Assembly (NCBI GenBank): GCA_958426775.1
Contig: CATZZP010000006.1
Location: forward strand, 1 to 64,000
Direction: 5' to 3'
DNA: 64,000 bases
DNA from: an uncultured Bacillota bacterium
GTDB taxonomy: Bacteria > Bacillota > Clostridia > Lachnospirales > CAG-274
A program made the translations under genes and the position numbers. Every line of letters begins with the position of its first letter. Within the stretch, counting starts at the first letter, position 1. This document shows positions 24,196 through 33,105 of this stretch, one piece after another. Under the pieces are notes generated by a model. The model saw nothing but the letters and a program-made list of their open reading frames with translations. It was not told the origin of the DNA and ran no database searches.

Positions 24196-26820
24196 TTAAA
24201 TTATGTATATATTATCAAAATAACTTTTAATATTTTCACCCCCAAAGGTTACAAAGGCACCTTTATTAATACAATCCTTTAGCATACCACCCACTTTATT
24301 TATATCCTCTCCCGTGCATAAAAGCCTCTCTTGTACATATTCAAGCTCCCTATCATAGGTCTTATTAAGTACAAACTGCGAAAGCACATATCTGTTAATG
24401 CTTTTGTTTTTTACAGGCTTCATAAGCCTTGCTATATTACCCAAAACAAAGCGGTTAAGCTCACTGTCGCTTAATTTAAGTTCCTCAAGATATGCACCTA
24501 AGCTTCTGAATACCTTTTCGGTTCTTTCAAGCTGTGGATCTCTGTAGGAGGATATATACACGGTTTTATCCCTGTCAAAGCCGCAGCCACCCCCGTAAGC
24601 ACCCCCTTCAAGCCTGATTTTATCCCATATATAGCTACGCTGTATAATATCCGACACAACAGACATAGCTCCATTGTAATAAGGTATTTTAAAAGCAAGA
24701 CAGCTGTAATTTACATTGGTATTTACAACAAAGCCCATAGGCGTACATATTTTATAGTCTGTTTCCTTTAACACAAAAGGTGTAGGTGATAAATCAATAT
24801 TGTTAATCACATTTTCTCTTACCTCACTGTCGCCTCTTAATACGGCTATAGGTAAGGTGTTTTTTATATGCTCCGATACCTTTTTTATTTCCTCAGATAA
24901 ATCCCCATGGCAACAAAGCCATCTATACATACCGACACCTGAGGTTAAATCATAAAATACCTTTTCTTTATTTACACATGCAAGACCATAAATTTGAGCG
25001 AACATATCTCCCCTTACGGAGAATGCCTTTGTAAATTTTGCCCTTTGCTCCAAAGCAAGCCTGTTAAGCTTGTTTTTATCATCAAAGGCAATATTTTTCA
25101 TATTTCCTAAAGTCTTTATACACCTGTTTATATTTTCCTTAGTAAAGGCTGTTGATATTTTCAATACAGGCAGACCAATACCCTCTTTAAAATATCCCTC
25201 TGTGCTTACATCTATCCTGCCAAAACAGCCTTCTCCTCTGTTCATTTCATCATTTAAAACGTAGGCATAAAAAGCAGTACAGCATAAATTAAGCTTATCT
25301 ATAGGATAAATTAAATCCAGATAAACAATATGGCTTTTATTGTCCTCTGTAAAAAGACACCCCTTATCAAAGGAATAATCATACCATATAGGTTTTGCTT
25401 TAATTTCACTTAATTTCTTTGAAGGTATTTTATTTAATATTTCCTCTCTGTCTTTTTTTGACTGAAATACCTTTAACGGTGCGTCATTTATAGGTAAACT
25501 TACAGCAGCAACTTCCGCCTGCTCATCCACTGTATAGCCATATACTCCTTTATTAAGAAAATATTTTTTTATAAGGGATATATAGTCGGCATTCTGTGCC
25601 TTATCCAAGGCAGATTCAAGCCTTAGCGGCTCAAAGGATATATTTTCATAGAGCATACCCTTCATTAGCTCTAAGCCGTAAAATAAGCCTGTGGGCTTGT
25701 ATCCGAAATCCCTTTCTTTTACGTAAAATTTAAGCCTGTCAACGGATTTTTTCAGCTTATCCTCGGGTATGCCGTTTAAACACAAATGTTCTAAAGTATC
25801 TTGCAGAATAGATTTAAACTCATCTATAGCTATACCCTCGCCGTAAAAAGAAAAATTAGTTGCCCTGACACTGTCATTGTAGCCACCGCTTACATCAACC
25901 GCCCTTCCACTGTCTACAAAGGCCTGTCTTAAAACAGAATTATCTCCCGATATAAGCACATCTCCCAGAACCGACAATAAAACAGTTTCCATATAACTGT
26001 CTGCATCGGCACAGGCAAATTTAGCACCGCAAACACCCTTTGCTCCTTTGCCCGCCCTGACTTTTACAGGCTTAGGGTCATTATTAACATTTATCTCTGT
26101 ATCAGCCAACTTAGCTTTACTCTCCCCGAAATAGGAAGAGAAAAGCTTTGCATAGGTTTCAATTTCCACATCACCGTAAATATAAATAAGGCAATTTTCA
26201 GCTGTATAAGTGCTTAAGTAAAACTCCTTAAACTCCTCATAGGTAAGCGTTTTTATATTACTCGGTACTCCACCTGAATAATACTTATAGTTACAGTCCT
26301 TGTACAAATGTCTTGTAAGGCTATTGCTCAAAAGCTTATGCTCACTTGCAAAGACACCCTCCATTTCGTTTAAAACAACACCGTTTACACCCTCATAATT
26401 ACAATAGATACCCTCCTGCATAAATATGCCTTCTTCCTCTAAGAACAGGGGCTTAAAAATACCGTCGGCATAAACTTTGACCATTTTCATAAGCTCTTCC
26501 TTATCAATGCTTGCTACAGGATAGACGGTTTTATCCTCATAGGTTATTGCATTAAGATAAGTATAGATACTGCCCTTTTCAAGGGTGTTAAAGGGGTCCT
26601 TAAGGGGATAATTTTCAGAGCCGCAAAGGGTACAATGCTCCACAATATGAGGTATGCCCTTATCATTAGTTGGCAGAGTTTTAAAAACAGGCATAACTAT
26701 CCTGTTTTCGTCATTATTTTTCACAAATACAAGCCTTGCACCGCTATTATGACGGTATAAAAAAGCCTCTGCCGAAAGCTCCTTAATATTTTCTTTTTTA
26801 ATCAGCTCAAATCCGTACAT
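24196..26820 (-). CDS. M16C zinc metalloprotease (PreP-like, insulinase family)
   Basis: 874 residues, somewhat shorter than the roughly 970 of many PreP-like enzymes. The inverted zinc motif HIVEH, followed by CTLCGSENYPLKDPF, is near residue 59. The third ligand is the Glu in VVLNEMEGVFAS. Two homologous halves form a clamshell peptidase; the C-terminal half lacks zinc ligands. No signal peptide is present, so it is predicted cytoplasmic, degrading free peptides. It starts 46 bases after GH28 but is separated by a terminator. Confidence 0.92.
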   Translation of the reverse strand: MYGFELIKKENIKELSAEAFLYRHNSGARLVFVKNNDENRIVMPVFKTLPTNDKGIPHIVEHCTLCGSENYPLKDPFNTLEKGSIYTYLNAITYEDKTVYPVASIDKEELMKMVKVYADGIFKPLFLEEEGIFMQEGIYCNYEGVNGVVLNEMEGVFASEHKLLSNSLTRHLYKDCNYKYYSGGVPSNIKTLTYEEFKEFYLSTYTAENCLIYIYGDVEIETYAKLFSSYFGESKAKLADTEINVNNDPKPVKVRAGKGAKGVCGAKFACADADSYMETVLLSVLGDVLISGDNSVLRQAFVDSGRAVDVSGGYNDSVRATNFSFYGEGIAIDEFKSILQDTLEHLCLNGIPEDKLKKSVDRLKFYVKERDFGYKPTGLFYGLELMKGMLYENISFEPLRLESALDKAQNADYISLIKKYFLNKGVYGYTVDEQAEVAAVSLPINDAPLKVFQSKKDREEILNKIPSKKLSEIKAKPIWYDYSFDKGCLFTEDNKSHIVYLDLIYPIDKLNLCCTAFYAYVLNDEMNRGEGCFGRIDVSTEGYFKEGIGLPVLKISTAFTKENINRCIKTLGNMKNIAFDDKNKLNRLALEQRAKFTKAFSVRGDMFAQIYGLACVNKEKVFYDLTSGVGMYRWLCCHGDLSEEIKKVSEHIKNTLPIAVLRGDSEVRENVINNIDLSPTPFVLKETDYKICTPMGFVVNTNVNYSCLAFKIPYYNGAMSVVSDIIQRSYIWDKIRLEGGAYGGGCGFDRDKTVYISSYRDPQLERTEKVFRSLGAYLEELKLSDSELNRFVLGNIARLMKPVKNKSINRYVLSQFVLNKTYDRELEYVQERLLCTGEDINKVGGMLKDCINKGAFVTFGGENIKSYFDNIYII

Positions 26821-26837
26821 AACTACCTCACAAAAAA

Positions 26838-26856
26838 GGGTGGCATAGCACCACCC
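26838..26856 (-). terminator. Terminator after the GH28 gene
   Basis: GGGTGG (26838-26843) / CCACCC (26851-26856); TTTTTT follows on the minus strand. Confidence 0.82.
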
Positions 26857-26866
26857 TCACCTTAAA

Positions 26867-28213
26867 TTATATGGTTTCTATATTAACATTTTCCTGCAAA
26901 ATATTTTCACAGTTGGACATAGTAATTCCTTTGCTTGATGAAATACTGATATTCCTTAAATAAATATCATGAACAGGCATAGCAGAAAGACCTGAAATTG
27001 ATATTGGTGTACCTGCCCTTGCACAGCGTACATTGCTTATGTAAACATTCTTAAACTCAGGTATTTCTTCAGGTGCGACCTCCTGTCCTTCCTTTGTGTC
27101 CATATCGTAACCCATAGTAAAGATAATAGCCTCTTTAGGTATCTCTGTCATATCTATATTGTCCACATAGATATTTTCCACAAGACCGCCTCTGCCTAAA
27201 CAGCTTTTGAACCTTAAACCGGTATCTGTACCCATAAAAGTACAGTCGGTAATTTGTATATTTCTTACACCGCCGCTCATTTCACTGCCCACTACAAAGC
27301 CACCGTGACCATGATATACAATGCAGTTTTTAAACTCAACATATTCACAAGGTATCCCCAGCTTTCTGCCGTCCTCATTTTTGCCTGACTTAACGCAAAG
27401 AGCATCGTCACCCACATCAAATACAGAGTCGTAAACCTTGACATATTTACAGGAGTCTACATCAAGACCGTCACCGTTTTGTGAAAACCAAGGATTTCTC
27501 ACACTGACGTTACGTATTGTAAGGTGCTGACAAAGCCATGGGTGCAAGCACCATGCAGGAGAATTCTGGAAGGTAACACCCTCTAAAAGCACCATTTTAC
27601 AATCCGAAAGATGCACCATAGCAGGTCTTAAAAAGTCACGATACTTTTCACATTCCTGCTTATTTCTTAAAAGCTCGGGGTTAGGTATAAGGGTTTTATG
27701 TCCCTCCATAGCACTTTCTGTGGGCCACCACATTTCCTCCTTACCCTCAAGAACAACACCGCCGCTTTTTACAAGGCTGTCCCACTGTCTTTCAGGCAGT
27801 TTAAACCTTTTAACAGGACGCCATGCACCGCCGTTACCGTCAATTACACCCTTACCCGTAATAGCAACATTTGTCAGTTCTTTACCGTAAACAGGTGATA
27901 TACAGCGATATGTAAAAAAACCCTCAAAGCTTGTATTAATTAAAGGGTAGTCATCAAAATCAGCAGAAAACAGAATAACTGCACCCTCGCACAAATGCAA
28001 ATTAATATTGCTTTTAAGCTGTATCGGACCTGTTAAAAATATACCTCTGGGTACCTCAACAGTACCTCCGCCCATCTGAGAAAGTTCGCTTACAGCCTTA
28101 TTAATAGCCTCTGTATTTTTAACTCTGCCGCCGCTTACTGCACCGTAGTCACATATATTTACCTTTTTATCGCTAAAGCTTGGCAGCTCCACATCAAAAT
28201 TAAGTTTTTCCAT
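26867..28213 (-). CDS. Glycoside hydrolase family 28 (polygalacturonase-like)
   Basis: 448 residues forming a right-handed beta-helix. GH28 catalytic acids are visible in NGDGLDVDSC and VGDDALCVKSG. The following HGGFVVGSEMSGG and a FKSCLGRGG segment match the substrate-binding region. It hydrolyses galacturonic-acid or rhamnogalacturonan-type oligosaccharides. No signal peptide is seen, so it probably works on imported oligomers. GGAGG lies before the ATG. No pectate transporter or uronate pathway gene is adjacent. Confidence 0.9.
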   Translation of the reverse strand: MEKLNFDVELPSFSDKKVNICDYGAVSGGRVKNTEAINKAVSELSQMGGGTVEVPRGIFLTGPIQLKSNINLHLCEGAVILFSADFDDYPLINTSFEGFFTYRCISPVYGKELTNVAITGKGVIDGNGGAWRPVKRFKLPERQWDSLVKSGGVVLEGKEEMWWPTESAMEGHKTLIPNPELLRNKQECEKYRDFLRPAMVHLSDCKMVLLEGVTFQNSPAWCLHPWLCQHLTIRNVSVRNPWFSQNGDGLDVDSCKYVKVYDSVFDVGDDALCVKSGKNEDGRKLGIPCEYVEFKNCIVYHGHGGFVVGSEMSGGVRNIQITDCTFMGTDTGLRFKSCLGRGGLVENIYVDNIDMTEIPKEAIIFTMGYDMDTKEGQEVAPEEIPEFKNVYISNVRCARAGTPISISGLSAMPVHDIYLRNISISSSKGITMSNCENILQENVNIETI

Positions 28214-28368
28214 AATAACCTCCGTAGCTTAATTAATTATAACTTTATTATAATCTAATCGGGACAGATATGCTACATATTTTTTAATCAAATTTTTATT
28301 TTCCTTTACTTTTTTGTGTTAGTATGGTAAAGTATTAGTGTATTATATGTTAAGGAGGTCTTTTAATT

Positions 28369-29235
28369 ATGAAAAGATTTTTAAGTATTGCACTTGCAAC
28401 ATCTATGCTTTTTGCAGTAAGCGGCTGCGGTGGTTCTGCTGACACAACTGCTGAAAGTGACACAACAGCAGTAGAGGCTACAACCGAAGCTACCGAAGGC
28501 GAAACCTCTGCCGAAAGTGCTGAGTTGCCTACCCTTTCACAGGAAACCATTGTTGTAGGTCTTGACGACGAATTTCCACCTATGGGCTTCAGAGATGAAA
28601 ATAACGAAATTGTAGGCTTTGATATTGACCTTGCAAAGGCTGTAGGTGAAAAGCTTGGTGTAGAAGTACAGCTTCAGCCTATCGATTGGAACGCAAAGGA
28701 AATCGAACTTGAGTCAGGCAAGGTGGATATGCTGTGGAACGGTCTAACAATCACAGATGAACGTCGTGAAAATATGGACTTTACTGACCCATACCTTAAC
28801 AACAGACAGGTTATTATAGTTAAAAACGATTCAGAAATACAGTCAAAGGCTGACCTTGAGGGCAAGGTTGTAGGTATTCAGGACGGTTCTTCTGCTGTAG
28901 ATGCAGTAAATGCCGACGAGCTTGCTTCAGCTATTGAGCTTTCAACCTATGATACAAATATTCTTGCTTTAAGCGACCTTGATATAGGAAGAGTTGACGC
29001 TGTTGTTGCTGATGAAATAGTTGTACGTTACTACATAGCTAACAACGACAACGACTTCCGTATAATTGAGGACGGCGACTTTGGTGACGAGGTTTACGGT
29101 GTTGCTGTAAAGAAAGGCAATACAGAGCTTTTAACAGCTGTTCAGGCTGCTCTTGATGAAATGGATAAGGACGGTACGGCAGCAGAAATCTCTAACAACT
29201 GGTTCGGCGAGGACATTTTTGTACATAAAAACTGA
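28369..29235 (+). CDS. Polar amino-acid ABC transporter, substrate-binding lipoprotein
   Basis: 288 residues. A lipoprotein signal with lipobox VSGC (Cys about 20) is followed by an acidic Thr/Glu-rich linker (about 25-50) and a family 3 periplasmic-binding domain (VVGLDDEFPPMGFRDENNEI, GFDIDLAKAVGE, DWNAKEIELESGKVDM). Ligand unknown; the arginine in the ERRENMDF segment is typical of amino-acid binders. AAGGAGG precedes the ATG. It heads a three-gene importer operon, separated from the permease gene by a hairpin that likely raises its share of expression. Confidence 0.92.
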   Translation: MKRFLSIALATSMLFAVSGCGGSADTTAESDTTAVEATTEATEGETSAESAELPTLSQETIVVGLDDEFPPMGFRDENNEIVGFDIDLAKAVGEKLGVEVQLQPIDWNAKEIELESGKVDMLWNGLTITDERRENMDFTDPYLNNRQVIIVKNDSEIQSKADLEGKVVGIQDGSSAVDAVNADELASAIELSTYDTNILALSDLDIGRVDAVVADEIVVRYYIANNDNDFRIIEDGDFGDEVYGVAVKKGNTELLTAVQAALDEMDKDGTAAEISNNWFGEDIFVHKN

Positions 29236-29247
29236 TTATTTAACTAA

Positions 29248-29271
29248 GGGGCAGCTATTTTTATCTGCCCC
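29248..29271 (+). terminator. Intercistronic attenuating hairpin
   Basis: GGGGCAG (29248-29254) / CTGCCCC (29265-29271), then ATTTTAT. It probably limits read-through into the permease, giving excess binding protein, a common arrangement. Confidence 0.7.
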
Positions 29272-29295
29272 ATTTTATAGCTATGGAGTGATTTT

Positions 29296-29946
29296 ATGCC
29301 GTTAAATGAATGGATACCTCAAATGACTGAGGGTTGTGTGCTTACAATAAAGCTGTTTATAATTACATTTTTTCTATCTGTGCCCCTTGGTCTTATACTG
29401 ACCTTTTTATACACTACAAAGAGTAAGGCTGTTAACGGTGTAGTAAGTCTTTATATACTTATTATGCGAGGTACACCTCTGCTTTTGCAGATATTCTTTA
29501 TTTACTTCGGTCTGCCTTATGTACCTTATATTGGGGAATATTTAACTATTAACGACCGATTTACCGCAGGTGCTATTGCCTTTATTCTGAATTATGGTGC
29601 CTATTTTGCAGAGATTTTCAGAGGCGGTCTTCTATCCGTTGACAAAGGACAGTATGAGGCAGCAAAGGTTTTAGGTATGACAGAAATGCAGACACGATTT
29701 AAAATTGTTTTGCCTCAAATGTTCAGGATAGCCTTACCCTCTGTATCTAATGAGGCAATAGTCCTTATAAAGGACACCGCATTAATAACCGCAATAGGTC
29801 TTACCGACCTTTTGAAAGTAACAAAAACCATCGTAAACCGCACTACGGATATATCCGCCTTTGTTGTTGCTGCTGTGTTTTACTTAATAATGAGCTATGT
29901 GCTTACAGTTATTTTCAAATTTCTTGAAAAGAAGTTTGCATTTTAA
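29296..29946 (+). CDS. Polar amino-acid ABC transporter, permease
   Basis: 216 residues, about five transmembrane helices, HisM/GlnP type. The LIMRGTPLLLQIFFIYFG segment and the cytoplasmic EAA loop EAAKVLGMTEMQ are characteristic. It forms the membrane pore of the importer with the ATPase 11 bases downstream. Confidence 0.94.
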   Translation: MPLNEWIPQMTEGCVLTIKLFIITFFLSVPLGLILTFLYTTKSKAVNGVVSLYILIMRGTPLLLQIFFIYFGLPYVPYIGEYLTINDRFTAGAIAFILNYGAYFAEIFRGGLLSVDKGQYEAAKVLGMTEMQTRFKIVLPQMFRIALPSVSNEAIVLIKDTALITAIGLTDLLKVTKTIVNRTTDISAFVVAAVFYLIMSYVLTVIFKFLEKKFAF

Positions 29947-29957
29947 GGAGGCTTGTT

Positions 29958-30701
29958 ATGAATTTAATCGAAGTAAAAAATTTAAAAAAGAGCTTTGGCA
30001 AGCTTGAGGTGCTTAAGGACATCAGCTTAAATGTTGAAAAGGGCGATGTTATAGCTGTTTTAGGACCCTCAGGCTCAGGCAAAAGTACCTTTTTGCGTAG
30101 CCTCATTGACCTTGAAACCGTTGATGACGGAGATATATTAATAGAAGGCACTTATCTGTGTAAAAAAGGCAAGTACGCCCCTATGAAGGAACGCAGAGAA
30201 GCACTCAAAAAAATGGGAATGGTATTTCAGCATTTTAACCTTTTCCCTCATATGGATATTGAAAAAAATATGCTTACTGCACCACTTTGCAATAAGCAGG
30301 CAGATAAAGCCACACTTCAGGAGGAGGTAAAAACTACTCTTGAAAAGGTAGGACTTCTTGATAAGTTGCACGAAATGCCTAATAATTTATCAGGCGGACA
30401 AAAGCAACGTGTTGCCATAGCAAGAGCATTAATGCGTAAGCCTGATATTTTGCTTTTTGACGAGCCTACCTCTGCCCTTGACCCTGAACTTACAGGGGAG
30501 GTTTTAAACGTAATTAAGGAGCTTTCTGAGGAAAAAATGACCATGGTTATAGTTACCCACGAAATAGGCTTTGCCCATGAAGCGGCAAATAAAATACTGT
30601 TTATGGACGGAGGCTATGTGCTTGCCTTCGGTACTCCCGAAGAGGTTCTTGATAACTCAAATAATCCTCGTATTGAGGCATTTCTTAAAAAGGTTCTTTA
30701 A
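29958..30701 (+). CDS. Polar amino-acid ABC transporter, ATP-binding protein
   Basis: 247 residues, GlnQ/HisP type. Walker A GPSGSGKST near 33, Q-loop VFQHFNLFPHM, signature LSGGQKQRVAIARAL, Walker B ILLFDEPTSALDPEL and switch His in VIVTHE. It energises amino-acid uptake from the cytoplasmic face. AAGGAGG precedes the start. Last gene of the operon, followed by a strong terminator. Confidence 0.95.
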   Translation: MNLIEVKNLKKSFGKLEVLKDISLNVEKGDVIAVLGPSGSGKSTFLRSLIDLETVDDGDILIEGTYLCKKGKYAPMKERREALKKMGMVFQHFNLFPHMDIEKNMLTAPLCNKQADKATLQEEVKTTLEKVGLLDKLHEMPNNLSGGQKQRVAIARALMRKPDILLFDEPTSALDPELTGEVLNVIKELSEEKMTMVIVTHEIGFAHEAANKILFMDGGYVLAFGTPEEVLDNSNNPRIEAFLKKVL

Positions 30702-30719
30702 AAAAACAAAGCATTATAA

Positions 30720-30757
30720 AACACCGTCTGTACATAATTATAGAACGGTGTTTTTTA
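30720..30757 (+). terminator. Terminator of the amino-acid importer operon
   Basis: AACACCGT (30720-30727) / ACGGTGTT (30745-30752), then TTTT. Confidence 0.85.
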
Positions 30758-30765
30758 GTTTTCTA

Positions 30766-30900
30766 TTAATATAAAGGTATTTTTAATTGTTTTGGTGTCT
30801 TTTCGTTCTTCTCTTTGTCTGTTTCGTTCGCTTTTGCAAGTGCAGGCAAAAAGAATTTCTCTAATTTTATTTCGAGAGTTTCTTTGCTTTTAATTTTCAT
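30766..30900 (-). CDS. 44-residue charged peptide of unknown function
   Basis: CGGAGG lies seven bases before ATG (30898-30900). The 44-residue product has a Lys/Glu-rich start (MKIKSKETLEIKLEKFF), a short LPALAKA helix, and a Lys-rich tail ending KIPLY. It has no membrane segment and no recognised domain. It shares the importer's terminator region in the opposite direction and lies 83 bases downstream of the SLH gene on the same strand. Strong RBS and clean length support it; lack of homology evidence keeps confidence moderate. Confidence 0.55.
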   Translation of the reverse strand: MKIKSKETLEIKLEKFFLPALAKANETDKEKNEKTPKQLKIPLY

Positions 30901-30983
30901 AAAAATACCTCCGTAAATTTATATTGTAGTTATCTACATAATATAAAGATTAACGAAGGTATAAAAAGTCAACCGCTATTTTT

Positions 30984-32069
30984 TTAATTGGAATTTCTTT
31001 TTAACTTTTCGACATCCGTTTCACTATAAATATTTGCTCTCCTGTTCCAATTTATGAATTTTGTGTATTCAGGGTCGCTATCAAGGTCATACCAATTACT
31101 TATATCGTATTTATTAAAAAAGTTATTTACCTCTTTATATATTTGATTGACATAAGACGTTGTTGCAAAAGCTTTTGGATTAAGACGATTATTTTCGGGC
31201 GTAATAAAGTTAAGCTGAACAAGCACCGATACAGCATCACGAGCATATTCCGAAACACTATTCCCATCGGTATAAACTTTAAGTAGTTCTCTGTTTGGTT
31301 TTGGCAATTCAAAGCCTGCAACATTGTTGTTACCATCTTTCATAAAATATGGATTTTGTAACATTCTGTACACTAAAACCGCTGCGTCCTCATTTGTAAT
31401 GTAAGCATTTGGTCTAAAACTACCGTCCGAATAGCCCGAAGCAACACCTGTATAATCTGCAAATAAAAATCTTGTAGCATTATTTTTGAGGTTATCATTA
31501 GGCATTGCAAATTCAAAATCGTATTCCCTGTTTCCAAGCTCAATATCATTGAAGCTGCTTCTCGGACAATTTATCATTCTCTCTAACGAAATAGATGTTT
31601 CGGTTCTGTCAAGAAAATCACTAAAATCACAGTCTTTTACTTTTTCAATTATTGCTTTTTCTTGTTCGGGTATATTTATCTCAAGCTGTTCTACAAGTTC
31701 AACGGTCAACACATCATAATCTACCACCACTTTATGGGGATTAAAATTGCGGACAATTTCTAAAACATCTGGGTTGTCGGGGTTTATATATAACTCTGCC
31801 GTAAATCTATCAATCTCTACCATTTTAATTTCTCCCAACCCCTTTTTTATGTATAGCGTGTATATAGGGTACTTGTTAATAGAGATACTGAAATTTCTAT
31901 CCCATCTAAAAGTGCTGTTGCACACATCATAAGAAAACAATTCCGTAACATAGTCATAACGTGTCACATAATCTTCTGCGTGTACAGTCAAGGGAGAAAC
32001 AACACTGCTTCCCGAAATTACCACACAGGTTAAAGCAAACGATATATATTTTATTATTTTTTTCTTCAT
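30984..32069 (-). CDS. Secreted protein with SLH domain
   Basis: 361 residues. A signal peptide (KKKIIKYISFALTCVVISG, cleavage near VHA) precedes an unassigned region with no clear family. One good SLH domain (about 205-235, GYSDGSFRPNAYITNEDA) and a degenerate second repeat (about 270-320) follow. SLH domains bind pyruvylated wall polymers. AAAGGGG lies upstream of the ATG. Fewer SLH copies than the usual three suggests a weak or accessory anchor. It stands alone. Confidence 0.78.
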   Translation of the reverse strand: MKKKIIKYISFALTCVVISGSSVVSPLTVHAEDYVTRYDYVTELFSYDVCNSTFRWDRNFSISINKYPIYTLYIKKGLGEIKMVEIDRFTAELYINPDNPDVLEIVRNFNPHKVVVDYDVLTVELVEQLEINIPEQEKAIIEKVKDCDFSDFLDRTETSISLERMINCPRSSFNDIELGNREYDFEFAMPNDNLKNNATRFLFADYTGVASGYSDGSFRPNAYITNEDAAVLVYRMLQNPYFMKDGNNNVAGFELPKPNRELLKVYTDGNSVSEYARDAVSVLVQLNFITPENNRLNPKAFATTSYVNQIYKEVNNFFNKYDISNWYDLDSDPEYTKFINWNRRANIYSETDVEKLKRNSN

Positions 32070-32251
32070 ATTTTTTGCCCCTTTCTCTAAGCTCCTATGA
32101 GCAATTTTGATTACTTATAGTAAAATTATACAACCTTTTCCTTATGTTTCCAACTACAACTGTGTTAAATTCCTATTACAATAATATTTCATCGTTATCA
32201 CCTAAACAGCTCCCGAAAGCTCATAAAGCTTCGGGTAGCCGTCCTTTCAGA

Positions 32252-32832
32252 TTAGTAATAATAAGGGATACTCCAACTCCAACCCATTTCATCAATAAAA
32301 AATGCTGTTCCGATGACAGAAAGTCTTATGCCTATTGCCACACCTTTTGCAAACCCTTTTTTTATAAAATTTATTGCATTTGGTTTTCCTGTCAACACTT
32401 ATTATCATCATCACGGCAAAGCCTATCATAAGCGTCCAACAGACATTTTAATTAAGCATTGCATTGTTGTAATATCTGTTTGGATTTAATTGAGAGTTAT
32501 CAAGGACAAAGCCAATATTGTATGGATATTCACTTACATACGCCATAGCCCACAATTCTAACAGGTGCTTTTTCTATCTTTAGTAAAGCGAAAACACTCA
32601 ACAAGCAGAAAAAAATTGGAAAAGCCATTCTGCCGATTACCTGTCCTATCAGTACATATTCCGCTTCAAACCTTCCCAATTTATACATTATTTTTATATA
32701 GTGGTCTATGAACATAGCAATCATTGCTATCCACCGTAAAATGTAATACCACTGTGTTGTTATACCACCTTCATAGGGAGCGGGCTTCTCTTTATGAGTC
32801 GGTAATCTTCGTGGTATTGTCTTTGTAAACAT
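32252..32832 (-). pseudogene. Decayed TraX-family membrane protein
   Basis: From ATG (32830-32832, GGAAGAG upstream) the frame encodes the start of a TraX-like acyltransferase-related membrane protein (YYILRWIAMIAMFIDHYIKI, GRMAFPIFFCLL). It runs to a stop at 32530. Two other frames then carry plausible continuations, WTLMIGFAVMMIIS near 32425 and GVAIGIRLSVIGTAFF near 32300, up to a stop at 32252. At least two frameshifts and part of the middle are lost. TraX proteins acetylate pilin in conjugation, but chromosomal homologues of unknown role are common in Clostridia. Confidence 0.7.
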
Positions 32833-33036
32833 TAACTCTTCCACTTCTTAACTTTAAAGAATATACTTATTATATCTCGTTTTTTTCAATTGTTATAAAA
32901 CGTATTTAACCGTTATTAAACAAATAAAAGCAAACTTTGTATATATGCACAAAGATTAACCTTGTCGCAATATGTTGTTACACAAGCAAGTTCCTTTAAT
33001 CATATGTTTTCTGAAAATAAAACATTTAAAAAAAAT

Positions 33037-33064
33037 AATGCCGGTCACATATGTGGACGGCATT
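33037..33064 (-). terminator. Terminator of the greA-lysS operon
   Basis: AATGCCG (33037-33043) / CGGCATT (33058-33064), with eight T residues following on the minus strand. Confidence 0.88.
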
Positions 33065-33105
33065 ACTGTTTTAAGACTGTTTTTTTACAGCCCCATTATC
33101 ATTTA

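Noticed and set aside
32144..32431. Plus-strand 95-codon frame
   Set aside because: It has no RBS and is antisense to the TraX remnant, whose frames make protein sense.
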